DNA of 64,000 nt from Patiria miniata (lineage: Eukaryota > Echinodermata > Asteroidea > Valvatida > Asterinidae), in the NCBI RefSeq assembly GCF_015706575.1, contig NW_024037069.1:33005315-33069314 (forward strand). The letters run 5' to 3'. The translations under genes and the position numbers were made by a program. The notes below the pieces were generated by a model. The model searched no databases and was not told where the DNA came from. It saw nothing but the letters and a program-made list of their open reading frames with translations. This document shows positions 26,577 through 38,500 of the stretch, piece after piece (the first letter of the stretch is position 1; each line of letters opens with the position of its first letter).

Positions 26577-27737
26577 TTAACTCGTAATAGAATTAATCGA
26601 ATGACAACTCTCAACCTTGATCTGCATTGTCTTGTGTGCAACGTTTACGCCGGAGTTTCCCTCAGCACGTTGGACGATCGTCACACTTCCCGAGGCTTGG
26701 TTGGGAAAGGCCGTCATCTCTGCCCGTCTGGCGGCGCTACGGACGCGTCGCTTCCAACACTCACAGCGTAAGACCGCCCCGGTCAGTTTGAGGAACGAGT
26801 GGCGAAACTCCTTGTTCCGAAAGGCGTAAATGACGGGATTCACCATGGAGTTGGTGAAGGCAATGTGGAAGAAAATCAACTCATAGATGAGGAGTTTCTC
26901 CTGTAGTCCGTGGTCCACTTTGATGAAGAAGTCCAGGACGGAGATGAGTGATGCAGGGGTCCAGGCGAGGAGGAAGAAACCAAGAATCATGGCCACCGTC
27001 TTGGCTGCCTTGACGTCACGGCGTAGAGTAGGCCGCCTGGACGTCGTGGCTTCCTGGGCAGCGATTCGATTCATGTGCCCCTTGGCCACACGGAACATCT
27101 TGAAGTAGAAGAATAACATCAAGTTGAGCGGGAACACCACGCTGACGGAGACGGTGAAGAAACGGTAGCTGGGCGCGTGGACGAACATCAAATCGCAGTA
27201 CTCGTGGCTGAAATATTGCAAGTTGTTCCATCCAAGTAATGGCATGGCCGAAATGGAAATGGCAGTAGCCCACGCAACGGCAATCAGCACACTGATTCGA
27301 GTACGGCCCATCTTGATCACGTAAGACAGCGGGTCTGTGATTGCTAGATACCGGTCGTAAGCAATCACAGTCAGGTGAAGTACGGACAAGATGATCATGC
27401 TCGTCAGCACGTTACTACAGGCCAGGCAAGCTAGAGGCTCTACACCTGTAGCATACCCCAAGGCAAAAGCGATATCAATGGGTATTACGATCACCCCGAC
27501 CATGAGGTCGGCCACGGCTAGACTAGCTATGAAGGCATTGGTGGGCGTTCGAAGTCTCCGTTCCCGTAACACCGATAAAATCACAAGGGTGTTACCAAGT
27601 ATGATGCTTGTTGCCAGGAGAACGTCAACGGTCAAAAAGATGGCTTTCTCCCGCTGTCCTAGAGGAAAGTGACTCGGTGACTTTCCCGTGGTGGCATTAC
27701 TCAACACCGAGGCTTCAGATTCACCCATTATGTCCAT
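26577..27737 (-). CDS. Class A GPCR, adenosine-receptor-like, intronless
   Basis: A complete 386-residue seven-helix receptor in one exon. Visible marks: GN and LAVADL in TM1-TM2; Cys3.25 and the YDRYLAI version of DRY at the end of TM3; ECL2 'PLLGWNNLQYFSHEYC'; TM6 'FFLLAWTPASL' (W6.48, P6.50); and TM7 'TNSMVNPVIYAFRNKEFR' (NPxxY, then helix 8), which is very like adenosine receptors. Position 3.32 is Leu, so the aminergic Asp is absent. N-glycosylation is possible at the NAT near residue 14. Start: Met1 or Met4 (27726-27728) would both work. By my numbering, adenosine-contact positions N6.55 and H7.43 read Ser and Phe, so the ligand may not be adenosine. A Cys-rich 'RCECW' after helix 8 could be palmitoylated. 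Family call firm; ligand unknown. Confidence 0.93.
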   Translation of the reverse strand: MDIMGESEASVLSNATTGKSPSHFPLGQREKAIFLTVDVLLATSIILGNTLVILSVLRERRLRTPTNAFIASLAVADLMVGVIVIPIDIAFALGYATGVEPLACLACSNVLTSMIILSVLHLTVIAYDRYLAITDPLSYVIKMGRTRISVLIAVAWATAISISAMPLLGWNNLQYFSHEYCDLMFVHAPSYRFFTVSVSVVFPLNLMLFFYFKMFRVAKGHMNRIAAQEATTSRRPTLRRDVKAAKTVAMILGFFLLAWTPASLISVLDFFIKVDHGLQEKLLIYELIFFHIAFTNSMVNPVIYAFRNKEFRHSFLKLTGAVLRCECWKRRVRSAARRAEMTAFPNQASGSVTIVQRAEGNSGVNVAHKTMQIKVESCHSINSITS

Positions 27738-28867
27738 CTGTAAATGTCAGAAGCACACTTCCTTTTGCTTTAATACACAAAACACTGGACTAAATTCAAG
27801 CCAGCGAGATGATCAGATCCACATCGTACATGTATCGTTTAAAGCGACACTGCGATATTTCCAATCAGGCAGCCACTTTCCCGCCAATCCAGAGCCGATA
27901 TCCCGCCATCTGTTTACCCATTGAAGACGAAATTCCGATGTGTGACACTTTAAACACCACAAGTAAAGGCACCATTAACATTGAAATCGTGTCACAGCAA
28001 AATGTTGATATCGTGAGCGGCGAGAATGCTCACCTATCCAGAATCCGCGTGGTTGCTTTCTTCCTACATTGATGGCGCGCTAAAAAATGAGGGCAAACAA
28101 AAATGACTTGTGGTCAAACACGTTGCATCGAATACCACTCACTCCGCACGCGTGGCAGAGCGATTGTTTTCGGCTAACCACGAGCTAAATGGACATGCAC
28201 GGCTTCTGCACGTACAGACAGCCGAGTCACGAGACAAATGCATTACCTTCAACGTATCAGCTGTCCGAGAATTTGCTCTTGACGGCTATTGCATGTCCAG
28301 GCATGCTAACCTCTGGTAAATCATAAAATAGTTGATGTTTCTGAACCATATGTATGCCCAAAATGTGTGGGCATACAATCGATTCATTTTCTTGTGGTTT
28401 CTATTTAAATCGCAAACGGAAACAATTTCAATCGAAAACAATCTCCTTTGTCATCCAATATTTTTGTGTACACGCAAGAAAGCAATCATTGAAAACTACA
28501 TTCGACATGTACATTATTATTTTTGGAGGACCATGGTGTATGAAACTGTTCAGTTTACCTACAATCAGCAAAAAAAATTAAGTTTCTGGATCTCATGCTT
28601 TCTGTTCAATGCACAGTTTATTGCGTATTTATTTTTTTAACCGGTAGAAGAAAGCAATACGGAACATGATAGAAACATAACCTGAGCCAAAAACTATGTG
28701 AATATCATATAAGTTATGGTTTCATTGCTGTGATATTTGCCGTCACATCAGGTCATAAACATCGACACTTTCAAACGGTTCTTCAATTTGTGAAGGAAAC
28801 CTATTTCATTTCATTAATTCGATTGGCATTGAACAATTCGACTAGACAATATTATACATGGAACGCT
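27738..28867. other. 5' flank of the GPCR gene
   Basis: Presumed promoter and 5' UTR for the minus-strand GPCR. No TATA box or start site can be assigned with confidence. Open frames at 28332-28640 and nearby show no domain. Confidence 0.4.
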
Positions 28868-29145
28868 ATGGTGCAATGGTTTAGGTGTCCGATTCATGTG
28901 CCGTGGTACATGGCTTCGAACACTGACAGGAAACATAGTGCTTATGTTCTTGGGCAAGGCACTTTACTACGATTGCCTCTCTCCACCCAGGAGTATTAAT
29001 GTGTACCTGTGAAGGTAGAGACCAGAATGCGCTGATCTCGAGCTGCTGTAGAAATTTTTTTTTTCATTTCTGATGAACAGGGATAATAATTGTAAAGCGC
29101 TTTGAAACCCTAAGTATAAGGCGCTCTAAAGCACCATATTACATT
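28868..29145 (+). mobile_element. tRNA-derived SINE-like element
   Basis: The head looks like a decayed tRNA: 'atggtgcaatggtttagg' resembles an A box and 'ggcttcgaacactg' a B box. The body follows with 'gggcaaggcactttac' and 'gattgcctctctccaccc', then a tail with 'aattgtaaagcgctttgaaacc' and 'ggcgctctaaagcacc'. This head-body-tail order is typical of tRNA SINEs. It encodes no protein. Confidence 0.6.
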
Positions 29146-29386
29146 ATATACACGCATTAACCGGCATTGAGATCACTAGTGCACTTCTATGTACAATGTA
29201 CCATCCAAGGTTGTACTCCATTAAAACAGCGGTCATAGAAAACTGAAAATCGAATAGAAATAGCGCTACCTGGCGGCAGGCAGGAGCAAGGCCATCATTT
29301 GTTATTCCATGGAAATTAAAACTTAGGACCACCTGGGCAATTTTCTTGAATTGAAATCTCCCACAGATAGCTTTTTAAATCTTCCC

Positions 29387-29394
29387 CTCCTCAC
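29387..29394. repeat. Left target-site duplication CTCCTCAC
   Basis: Eight bases identical to 31633-31640, directly flanking the hAT-like element. Confidence 0.85.
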
Positions 29395-31632
29395 CAGTGT
29401 TGTAGTCGAGACCGGATAGTCCGAGACCGAGACCAAGACTGAGACCTGAAGTTGCGAGACCGAGACCGAGACCGAGACCATGCCAGCCCCTTCAAGGCGG
29501 ACCGAGACCGAGACCGAAATGGTCCGAGACCGAGACCGAGACCGCGGATAATAAATAACAATAATCTAAATAAACAACAAGACACTAATTACAGCTGAAC
29601 AGTCTGTCCTTGAGATGTTGATGTTCATGGGGATGTGAAGGAAGTGATTGAAAATTAGGAATCACTTCTACCTGCTTACTTGTGTCATGCGAGTGCTCTT
29701 CGTGTTTGCTTCATGCCATAAATTACAACATGGCAACAATATTTGTTATTGTCACAATCAATAAAAAAAATTGGAAACAACCTAATTTAAAGGAGGGGAA
29801 AACCTTATTTGATGAACTCCATATATTTTTGCCACTTTTTTTAAAAATATTTTTTTTTTAAATATTGTTTAACTACTATAAAATGTAAATCTCTAACTTA
29901 GCAGTACGACAATTTGTACTAGTTTTTGCAAAACTTGAACATGTTGAAACTTGACAAAAGTAAAAAGATCAAAGGTGGATGTTTCATCTGTTATAGGAAC
30001 TCGGACCCTAAACTCCACAGCCACCCCTTGATTTCAGCAATGACCACTAACGGATATTCAAATGCAACTTTAATTTTACATTGGACCTCCTTGTAAACCT
30101 GATTCGAAAAAAATTTGGAGCAAGACAATATTGATTTATTTTTTAAAATTTCAGTCATGGAATATAGATTTGTACATGTAGACCAAAAAATTGAGACATG
30201 GTAGCCAGATATGGATTGGTCTGCCCCCCCCCCCTCCGCATCCCTCTTTGTGATTCTCCTTCCAACCCTGCATGTTTGTGTGTCCCCTACATGTTTGTTT
30301 CTTGTTCCTCTGTCATTTACCTCTGAAGAAGGCCTGGCTAAGGCTGAAATGTAATGCCACTTTATTTTTGTTTAATGTCAATAATGTTACATATACTAAA
30401 GAAGATTGATAAACCTATTTGCCTGATCTATCTTCTGTTAGTCTGCCCGCCGTCATCATCGTCATTAGCCTATTTGAGAATATGGCCGAGACAATAGAAG
30501 GGCGCTGTCACAAACTGAATGTGGTGGGCGAGATGTACTCATGGCTCAGTGCCCACGCCTCTCTGTGTTTTGTACCGTGCCATCGTATCGCCCGCATACT
30601 TTGCTGGGCAATTTAGTTGAATATTTTAGTGATTAACAAGTACGACATATTGCCAATATATTAATAGTTTATTGTGATGGCCGTAAAGAGCATATGGCGA
30701 TTAATGGAACACAATTCTTCTCGACTCATGCAAATGCAATTGACATTTAGGAAGGAGACGAGGCAGGCAATTAGACTCTATTTTTGTGTGACCATGGCAG
30801 TAGCTCAATTTGTGTTTATCACAGATGAAAAGATGAATACATGGCGAGTCAAAAAGAATGTAACCGTATGATAAAAAAAAATGGCATGGTCCATTTTGTA
30901 AAAAATATAATTGGAGTAAAGAACATATGTTATTGAGTAGTAACTGTGAACATTTCACGTAATTTGCATCTCTATTCCCAAGTCGTGTCTATTTTAATAA
31001 AGAGATCACAAAATTCAGCTGTCCACCACTAATACCAATTTAACGGTCTACGAATTGATGAATATCCATTAATAAATATAATGCAAAAAAAAAGTTTTCC
31101 CGCCTCCACGAATAAAGGAAAAATTGAAAAGGAAAATAGAAAAACAAATCCACCAATATTTCTAGGGGAGAAGAGTTGAATTGTTCCCCGTATTCAAAAT
31201 ACAAAATCTGACGGTGAAAATAATGTTTCAGTCTTGATTCATAAGATTTAAATCTCAGTTGTATTTGGAATCAATGAGGATGGCTATAAAGTGCTTGTAT
31301 CAACAGATCATCCCACAATAAAAACGAGAAATAAGAAGAGGAGCAATGGTTATTGGACTATGCCTCACTCACTAGAAAGTGAAGAGAGACATGTCCATTA
31401 GCATCACACTGCAGTCACATTTGCCCTAAACTGATTCTCTACTTAACCCTAAAAAGGCCGGGGGCGAAATCCCCCCCCCTCACTTTTTGGCTGGTCTCGA
31501 CTCGAGACAAGCCAAAATATCGAGACCAAAGGGGACCGAGACCGAGACCAAGACCGAGACCACAGCTCCCGGCAAAAAGTGGTCTCGAGCCCGAGACCGA
31601 GACCGAGACCGGTCTCGAGACCTACAACACTG
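29395..31632. mobile_element. 2.24-kb non-autonomous hAT-like element with GAGACC arrays
   Basis: Starts CAGTGTTGTAGTCGAGACC and ends with the inverse (GGTCTCGAGACCTACAACACTG, with one inserted pair). It is flanked by a perfect 8-bp duplication CTCCTCAC, the hallmark of hAT elements. Both subterminal regions (29404-29550 and 31495-31622) are dense GAGACC/GGTCTC arrays in mirror orientation, like binding sites for a transposase. The 1.9 kb interior holds no BED zinc finger, hAT dimerisation domain or other transposase sign, so it depends on a partner in trans. Near 30322 the text ctctgaagaaggcctggct...gctgaaatg recalls a SINE or LINE tail and may be a nested insertion. Confidence 0.85.
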
Positions 31633-31640
31633 CTCCTCAC
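31633..31640. repeat. Right target-site duplication CTCCTCAC
   Basis: Matches 29387-29394 exactly. Confidence 0.85.
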
Positions 31641-31825
31641 ACAACCTCTAAAACCGTTGCCAACATCTGGCCCAAGTCTAGATGAGGCCCCGCCTCGATG
31701 CTGGATGGGACAAGACCTTCGCGATTTTTGTAGACAAAATCCCTCGAGTTGGAAGCCACAAGTCCCTAATGCTTGATATCCAGAATTATCTACACTCTGT
31801 CCCGTGTATATACGCCGCGCGCGCC

Positions 31826-31975
31826 ACGACCTTTAATACGAAATAATCTGTGGGATAAAAAAGTTAATGATCTGGCGCTCAGGAATTTACAGATTTTAAG
31901 GTAATGAGCTCCCAAGTGATTATGTGAAGATGGGCCTTCACGAGCTACAGAGGGCGCTGTAACAGTAAAACAAAT
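31826..31975 (+). repeat. Interspersed repeat, uninterrupted copy (about 150 bp)
   Basis: Runs from cgacctttaatacg through ggaatttacagat to gatgggccttcacgagctacagagggcgctg. A second copy begins at about 33476 and resumes at about 34080, split by a MITE. The class is unknown; no coding. Confidence 0.65.
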
Positions 31976-32039
31976 TGTTCGCTTGTACCCCCGCCCTGCA
32001 AACATCTTGTGAAGGAAGTGGCCTATGACCTATGTATTA

Positions 32040-33350
32040 AGCATCTGGCTATAGCTGTTCAAGACCACAGTAAGACAATGTGCGCAAATGCTATCTGAAA
32101 ACTTTCTATAGAAATACACACGTTCCATACCGGATGTGATTTCTGTTTCATTGCGTACCATGTGGACAAAATTTCGAGCTTCGCATAATGCAATCCGACC
32201 GTTCGTGATTCGAAACGGAGCCTGAGCAAGTGACGGCAATTGTAAATTTACAACACATATAAGTTTTGAAGAATTTCCTACAACGAAAAAAAATCTCTAA
32301 ACTGGAATAAAAGAGTAATGAATCAGTTTTAATGGCCGTTTCAAACCTTGCAGAGTCATGACCGTGATGACAAGCAGGTCACAGGTCACGCAAAATCCAA
32401 CCAATCAGAGCGTGAATTCTTCAGAGTACCCCAGCGTCCTGTTTGCAGGGCGGGGGGACGAGCGAAAACAAATTGCTGCATGTACACTTCTCACGTTGAC
32501 GGTAGATGGCGCTATGTCAAAACTCACGAGATCGCCAGTGATAGAGGGCAGTGCGTTCAAGAAGGGGGAATCCCTTGTAGTTTTTCCAACTTTCTCTTTG
32601 TAATCGTGGAGGAAGTACTTGTGCACGGAGGCCACAATAACGACTGTACAGAATCACTTCGAAGGAAATGTACTCGTGAATCGAAAGTATGCACCCAAAA
32701 TTTACAGTGCCATATTGCTTTACACAGTGTTCACGTAGGCCTACATAAACTATACATTCCAATGCAGGAAGGTCTACTGAAAAGTTTAATGAACAGATAC
32801 TCCCCCCCCCCCGGAAAATGACTGATGTCAGGAAAGTGTAAGATCACGTGGTCATGTGAGTCGCGGGGGGGGGGGGGGAGGGGCGGGGGGCGCTTGCCCT
32901 TCCTGAAAAAAAACCAAAACAAAACAAGAAGGAGACGAGTGACAAAGTCAAGTTGCTGTTGATTTAATGTACATTTTTTTAACATGGGCGTCCGCAGGGG
33001 TGTCAATGGGGGTGCAGAGGGCAAATGTCCCCGCCCACCCTCCAAAAATTGATAAATTTAGACTATGTTAATGAAAGTACAATGATTTAGGGAAATAATG
33101 TGCTTTACCCCCTCTAGAAAAATATAATGGCGGTGCCCATGTACGTGACCTATATGTTTCTCCAAAACTTTAGGTCTAAGAATTTTCACACAATTCAATC
33201 AATGCATCAGTGGATCAGATCCGGAAGGTTCGTCCATCAAGTGGACAAGTTAATTGATTGATTTCAAATGCAGAAAACGTGTAGCCGTATTCTATAAATG
33301 TATTTCTTCCTCAAGAACAAACAGGAAAATGAAAGGTTGCGTTCGTGAAT
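32040..33350. other. Intergenic, no supported gene
   Basis: A 157-codon frame at 32348-32821 (with overlapping frames on both strands) shows no recognisable domain and looks like chance. Around 32862-32890 is a pure G tract. A possible decayed MITE lies at 32983-33141, with ends catgggcgtccgc / gcggtgcccatg but no visible target duplication. Confidence 0.4.
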
Positions 33351-33354
33351 AAAT

Positions 33355-33475
33355 AATGATCTCACTGTATTCCGGATTTAAGCATTGGGCCTAGCAGGAA
33401 GTATGAAATAACTCTTCAAGAATAAACACAAATCAACTTTCATTTTGCAGACTACAATAATATTCCATTGTGTAG
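33355..33475 (+). repeat. Duplicated block shared with the 5' flank of the receptor phosphatase gene
   Basis: About 120 bp (gatctcactgtattccgg ... tgcaataatattccattg in character) matches 35268-35383, which lies 140 bp upstream of the receptor phosphatase start codon. It is non-coding, with scattered differences and small indels. Confidence 0.65.
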
Positions 33476-33512
33476 GTCGCACGGACCTCTAATACAAAAG
33501 CATCTGTGGGAA

Positions 33513-33896
33513 CAAAACATATTCATGAGCACGCACGCGGGAATTTACAGATGTTGTGAATCCCAAAGGGACCCTGGAAAGCGTGGGCGTCGCCAGGATT
33601 TTTCTAGAGGGGGGTAAAATATATTTTTCCCAAAACATTCCAAAACATATTCATGAGCACGCACGCGGGAATTTACAGATGCTGTGAATCCCAAAGGGAC
33701 CCTGGAAAGCGTGGGCGTCGCCAGGATTTTTCTAGAGGGGGGTAAAATATATTTTTCCCAAAACATTCCAAAACATATTCATGAGCACGCACGCGGGAAT
33801 TTACAGATGTTGTGAATCCCAAAAGGGACCCTGGAAAGCGTGGGCGTCGCCAGGATTTTTCTAGAGGGGGGTAAACTATATTTTCCCCAAAACATT
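33513..33896. repeat. 128-bp unit repeated three times across a MITE junction
   Basis: Three units begin at about 33513, 33641 and 33769 (spacings 128 and 128-129 bp). Each unit consists of host sequence (attcatgagcacgcacgcgg ... ctggaaag) followed by the first about 55 bp of the MITE (cgtgggcgtcgccagg ...). The amplification therefore happened after the MITE inserted. Confidence 0.88.
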
Positions 33897-34070
33897 CCTG
33901 TATTTCTCAACATATTCTCGATTTCTCAGTTTTAGAGGGGGCAGGGACACTTGTCCCCCCCCACTCATTAAATTTACACCACTTCTTCCCCTTCTTCTTC
34001 TTTTTTTTTTGTTGCTTTTCCGGGGAGGGGGGAAGCGCCCCCTTGCCCCCCCCCCCCCCCGACGCCTATG
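33839..34070. mobile_element. MITE (hAT-like) with 8-bp target duplication CTGGAAAG
   Basis: Ends CGTGGGCGTCG and CGACGCCTATG are imperfect inverses. CTGGAAAG at 33831-33838 and 34071-34078 flanks it exactly. It interrupts the interspersed repeat that is whole at 31826-31975. The interior is rich in G and C runs, with no coding capacity. Confidence 0.75.
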
Positions 34071-34078
34071 CTGGAAAG

Positions 34079-35267
34079 ATGAGAATTCAAAAGATACTCT
34101 GGAAAGATGGGCCTTCACGACCTCAAGAGGGCGCTTCAATCGGTACAAAATCGAGCAAGTTCGGGTGGGTTACGAGAGTTGACTAGACTTAACCATAGTC
34201 GATCTAGATTGCACCCGAACGCTGCGTGGAATGACAAGCGTTCAGTTTGAAAAATTCCAAGCCCGCGGCCGGCCGAAGAGGAGCAAGTTTTCGATCACAA
34301 AACACAACTAGTTTGTCAGTAGCTCAGATTCCACTTGTGAGACTCATGAATAATGTATGAGCTTTGTCCTGCCCTGTCTCCTGATTGGTCTAATTTTTTT
34401 CTCCCTTCGGGAAGCTGTTTATTCGTCAACTGAACTTCCTAATGCACTTGTACTTTTGGGATGTTTGCCTCCCTTCCATCATTTTCTGAAGCAACAGTCC
34501 TTATCCTCGCTCCTCTTTTCCTATTCAAATCGGACACAAAATAAAGAACAGACCCTTCATGTCATGCATCAGGAAAATTATTATCGTTTCATCAAAGTGA
34601 AGCTTTTTAGAAATACATTACTTCCCTGTCCTACCCAATTATGTCTTAAATCCATCATGTGTGTGTGAGTTTGTCTTACATACGCAGTGTGGACTTCCGA
34701 ACAAAAGACGTCCACATAATGTAGGTAGCACCGACGTTGTGTGGACTTACCCCACGTCCACACAGTGTTTCCCCATTTCTGGAAAACAGGTTTAGAGGCA
34801 TTTTTGGGTTAGGTTTATCTGTAGCAGAATGAAGAGAAACACTAAAGGGAATCATAGAAAAAAATTGGGTTGAAAGAGTTTTCACAGTTTGAGAAAAATG
34901 AGTTTTTTTCACTGGTTTTTCTTAACTACACGAAAGCAATGGAAAGTCCACACTAGTCATGTGAAACAAGTATGGGTGTGTGTGTGTGTGTGTGGGGGGG
35001 GGGGGGGGTGGAGGGGGGTATTCACCCCTCAGGGTAAAAAATGAGGGGCCAATGCCCTCAGTGGAAAAAGTAGGGGCCAATGCCCCCGTCCCCCGGTTCC
35101 GCTGCCAGTGGTCATAGGACTGGGTGGGAGTGGGGATCTTTTTAACAAGGGGACAAATCGAAGTACTGATTTAAATGGACAATATACATGTAGCTATATT
35201 TTAGTCTAATTTCCTCATGAAGAAGAGGAGTAACGAAAGTTATTGTGGTCCGTATAAAAAAACAATG
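34079..35267. other. Intergenic, no supported gene
   Basis: Contains a cluster of GTGTGGAC/GTCCACAC motifs in both orientations (about 34690-34765 and again near 34946), perhaps a decayed foldback element, and a (GT)n then G(n) simple repeat at about 34975-35008. The 103-codon frame at 34357-34668 is unrecognised. Confidence 0.4.
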
Positions 35268-35383
35268 ATCTGATTGTATTCCGGATTTTTAATCATGGGT
35301 CTATAGAAGGAAGTATAAACACGAATAAACACAAATCCGCTTTCATTTTACAATTTTGCAAAGTGCAATAATATTCCATTGCC
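35268..35383 (+). repeat. Second copy of the duplicated block, 140 bp upstream of the receptor gene start
   Basis: Homologous to 33355-33475. Because it sits just before the receptor start codon, it may overlap the promoter or 5' UTR; this is inference from position only. Confidence 0.6.
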
Positions 35384-35522
35384 AATTGTGAGCAAAGAAA
35401 ATCATTGGAACTTCCTTTATTTTTTTTACCCCAAGTTCCTCGTTCGTACAATGCAAACACGCTTAATTAACCGTAGCTCCCAAGAGAATCAGTCATTTGG
35501 TCGTTGGAGCAATTTGGTCGTC

Positions 35523-38500
35523 ATGGAGGACCGACTCCATTTCATCTTGTTGTTTCTTCTGCTGGGACCGTTTACAGGTAGGCCCGAGTTCTCCTATCTT
35601 GTTTCTTGGATGTTGACTCGGGCATTTTTTACTGCCCCCCCCCCAAAAAAATGCTATAGTGATTGAAGTACATAGTGTAACCGCCATTTTTGTATTACTT
35701 CGAATTCTGTATTTGATATTTTTTCTGTTACGAACATTTTGTGCAGAGCTGACTGATGGTAAAAAGACCACGTCAGATTTGTTAAACTGTTTCTAAACGC
35801 ACACGGCTCTATTCATTTAAATCAGAATGGCTATTCACTGGAGGTCTTTTAATGCTTCTGGTCTACACAATGGTCCAGATGTAGCACATCCATGGGCGTT
35901 ATGTGTGTAATCCTGTAGGATGGCACTACCCGGCTCACAAGTTGCAGCAGTGGCGTTGCCAGGAATTTTCAGTGTGTGTGGGGGGGGGGGGGGGGCTTGG
36001 GGGCTGGAACATTTCATGGGGGGGGGGGGGGCGTCATGTGGATCAATGATAATTTTTTTAAGAAACTCAAAATCTCAGTGGGGGGGGGGGGGGGGCGACA
36101 AGGTTTCATGGGGGGGGGGGCTGTCCCTGGCTACGCCACTGAGTGGCAGTCAGTGAGGTAGTAAGTCAGTCACTGATTCACAAAGAGGAAAGTATTCCGG
36201 CCTCTGGGACCAGCACAAACCCTCGATAACAGCAATTTTTTTCTACAGGTTTAGGAAGGGTGTATCATGTAGTGTTCACTAATATTCCACAAAGCAATGT
36301 TAACTGGAATAATTGTATGTACATTGAAAGTGTCTAGAACATCTCCACTTGAATGGGGGAACCACTTCCTCCGCTTTGTGCAGCCGATTAAACGCGCTTG
36401 TGTTTCCAAAGCATTGCAGGCCTCGCATGGGCCGATTTAGTGTACAGTTTATGTACGAAAATGCTATTGCTTTGCAGGTGTTTCAGCCGTCGTTGATTTC
36501 ACCTGTATCACCAAGCCCCGTATTGATATCGACAGTGAAGACACCTACATCGCCGCCTATCTGAATGGCAGTGATGCTGAGCTGTCCTTTGCTCGTACGA
36601 CGTTCACGCGTACTGGTACCGATACTCACGACCCACCACCACCGTTAGAGCTACCTCTAAACAGTTCTAAAACATCCATGGCATCGGAAGGAAATCAGAT
36701 CTCTATTCTTCGATTGCCGGCGGCTGGAGGGAAGACTAGGATTGGAGTATTTGCTTGTAAAGCCACCAGGGATGACATCAGTATTGGTACCGTCATCATG
36801 AGTAAAAACGGTAGGTGTGAGGAATTTAGATTGTTAAGAATGGGATAATCAACAGAGGGGTATTCAAATCCCCGTGGATGGGACGAGGGGAGAGGTCAAA
36901 AGATCCTCCCCTTAAACTTTATTTTTAAGTTTTGCATTGCCATTTTGTTTTAGGTTTTCCGGGGCCTTTTTTGGTTTTGTAAAATCTGTTGTAATTTTAA
37001 ACATGTGACACGTTTATTGCCTGTGACAGATTTTAAACATGTGACGCCATTTATTATTATTTTTCAAGTGTTTATATTCACAGTGTGTTTAGTTTTCGAA
37101 CAGTATTCAAAATTGGAAGTAAAACTTCAGTCACAATATTAACAACATTGAAATAAACGCATTTAGGGCACTTCACAAAGCTGTCTTCGTTTTCAGCTAT
37201 AGGATTGTGGTGAAAGGCCTATTGAGTTCTATCGAATCATGAAAATGGTCACAATAAAATACAAATGTATATTTATGGTCACCCTTGGAGAATATTTTGC
37301 ATCACGCCAGCAAAAATAATGTGACATTTATGTGAATATACTACCATGCCTATCAGTATGTTTCCAACAATCCTTTTTTTAAGACCCCAACATTAAGGCC
37401 AATTACAACTTGTACAAGTATCAAAACAAAGAAACAAAAACATAAACAAACACAAAAGGGTGCATTTGAAGTAAATGAATATATCTGTAAATAGGGCTAA
37501 AAACAATTATTTTCCAACTCAATGAGAGTTAGAAGTAAAACTGCAAATGAATCATACTTGTTTTTTAAAACCTATGAAGGTTTGCGTTATAGTTTGAAGT
37601 GGTAAAATAAGTATTGATCTTTAGCTGAGATTTCAACAATACATCCAATTAATTTATACACAAATACCTTGTAGTGAACTGCATGAATTTGCTGGAATCT
37701 GCCAGGAAAACTTTTCTCTGATTATGATTTTTTGAAAAGAACTCAAAGCACGTGAAAATACTTTGGATAATCCAAATCAAAGGCATAGTACCCCGAAGCT
37801 GGAGAAGAAGCGCATCATTGTACGTGTTGTAGTTTGAGACTTTCTTGATGGTGTCTCCACATGTTGTGTAAACTGTAGTTTTGATGCAGATACTCTGTCT
37901 GGTTCTGCACCATTCTGTGGACATAAACAAGATTTCTGAGTGAGCCATACAAAAACTGATCAACTTTGAAAGTGAAACCATGCTCACATTAAAAAAAAAT
38001 AATGGAGACCCTAAAATGACAAGTCATTAAAAATGTTTACCCCAGGAAGAATATGAAAACTGATTACAAAATTGGGTTCAAAAGTAAATTGCACAATTGT
38101 CGGCCTTTTTGGGACTCACGTCAATATTAACCTTTGTTACCAGAGATAATGTGCACAAAGACTGTAAAGTTACAGCTTGAGCTTGATCATGGATCAAATA
38201 TTAAAAATAAAATCTGAAGAAAAAGGCAAGCTTTTCACAGTTTCGTACCAATAACTTTGCAGTCATGTAGGTATTTACGGAGACTTTGTATTTAAAATTG
38301 TATTTTAAAATTGTATACACCTAGAATGTTAAACTTTTTCATTTCATGATGTTTTACCGCCAGAGTAAATTTACAGTGGAAGTTGAAAGGTTCTTATGCA
38401 AGATAGAATCTCAACCAAACATCATCATTCAATGAAATTGAAGATTTGAATAATATATTTCACAATACAAAATTACCTCATGAATAGTTAGCATTCTCCT

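Noticed and set aside
30322-30352. Hammerhead-like ribozyme core (CTGAAGA ... GAAA)
   Set aside because: Stem II pairs badly and stems I and III cannot be found; more likely the tail of a SINE or LINE.
32348-32821. 157-codon open frame on the + strand
   Set aside because: No recognised domain or Cys pattern, overlapping frames on both strands, no splice support.
32983-33141. MITE with catgggcg / gcccatg ends
   Set aside because: The short terminal match is suggestive, but there is no target duplication and the arms do not extend; kept only as a note.
37649-37987. 112-codon minus-strand frame in receptor intron 2
   Set aside because: No domain, no conservation evidence, AT-rich context; likely chance.
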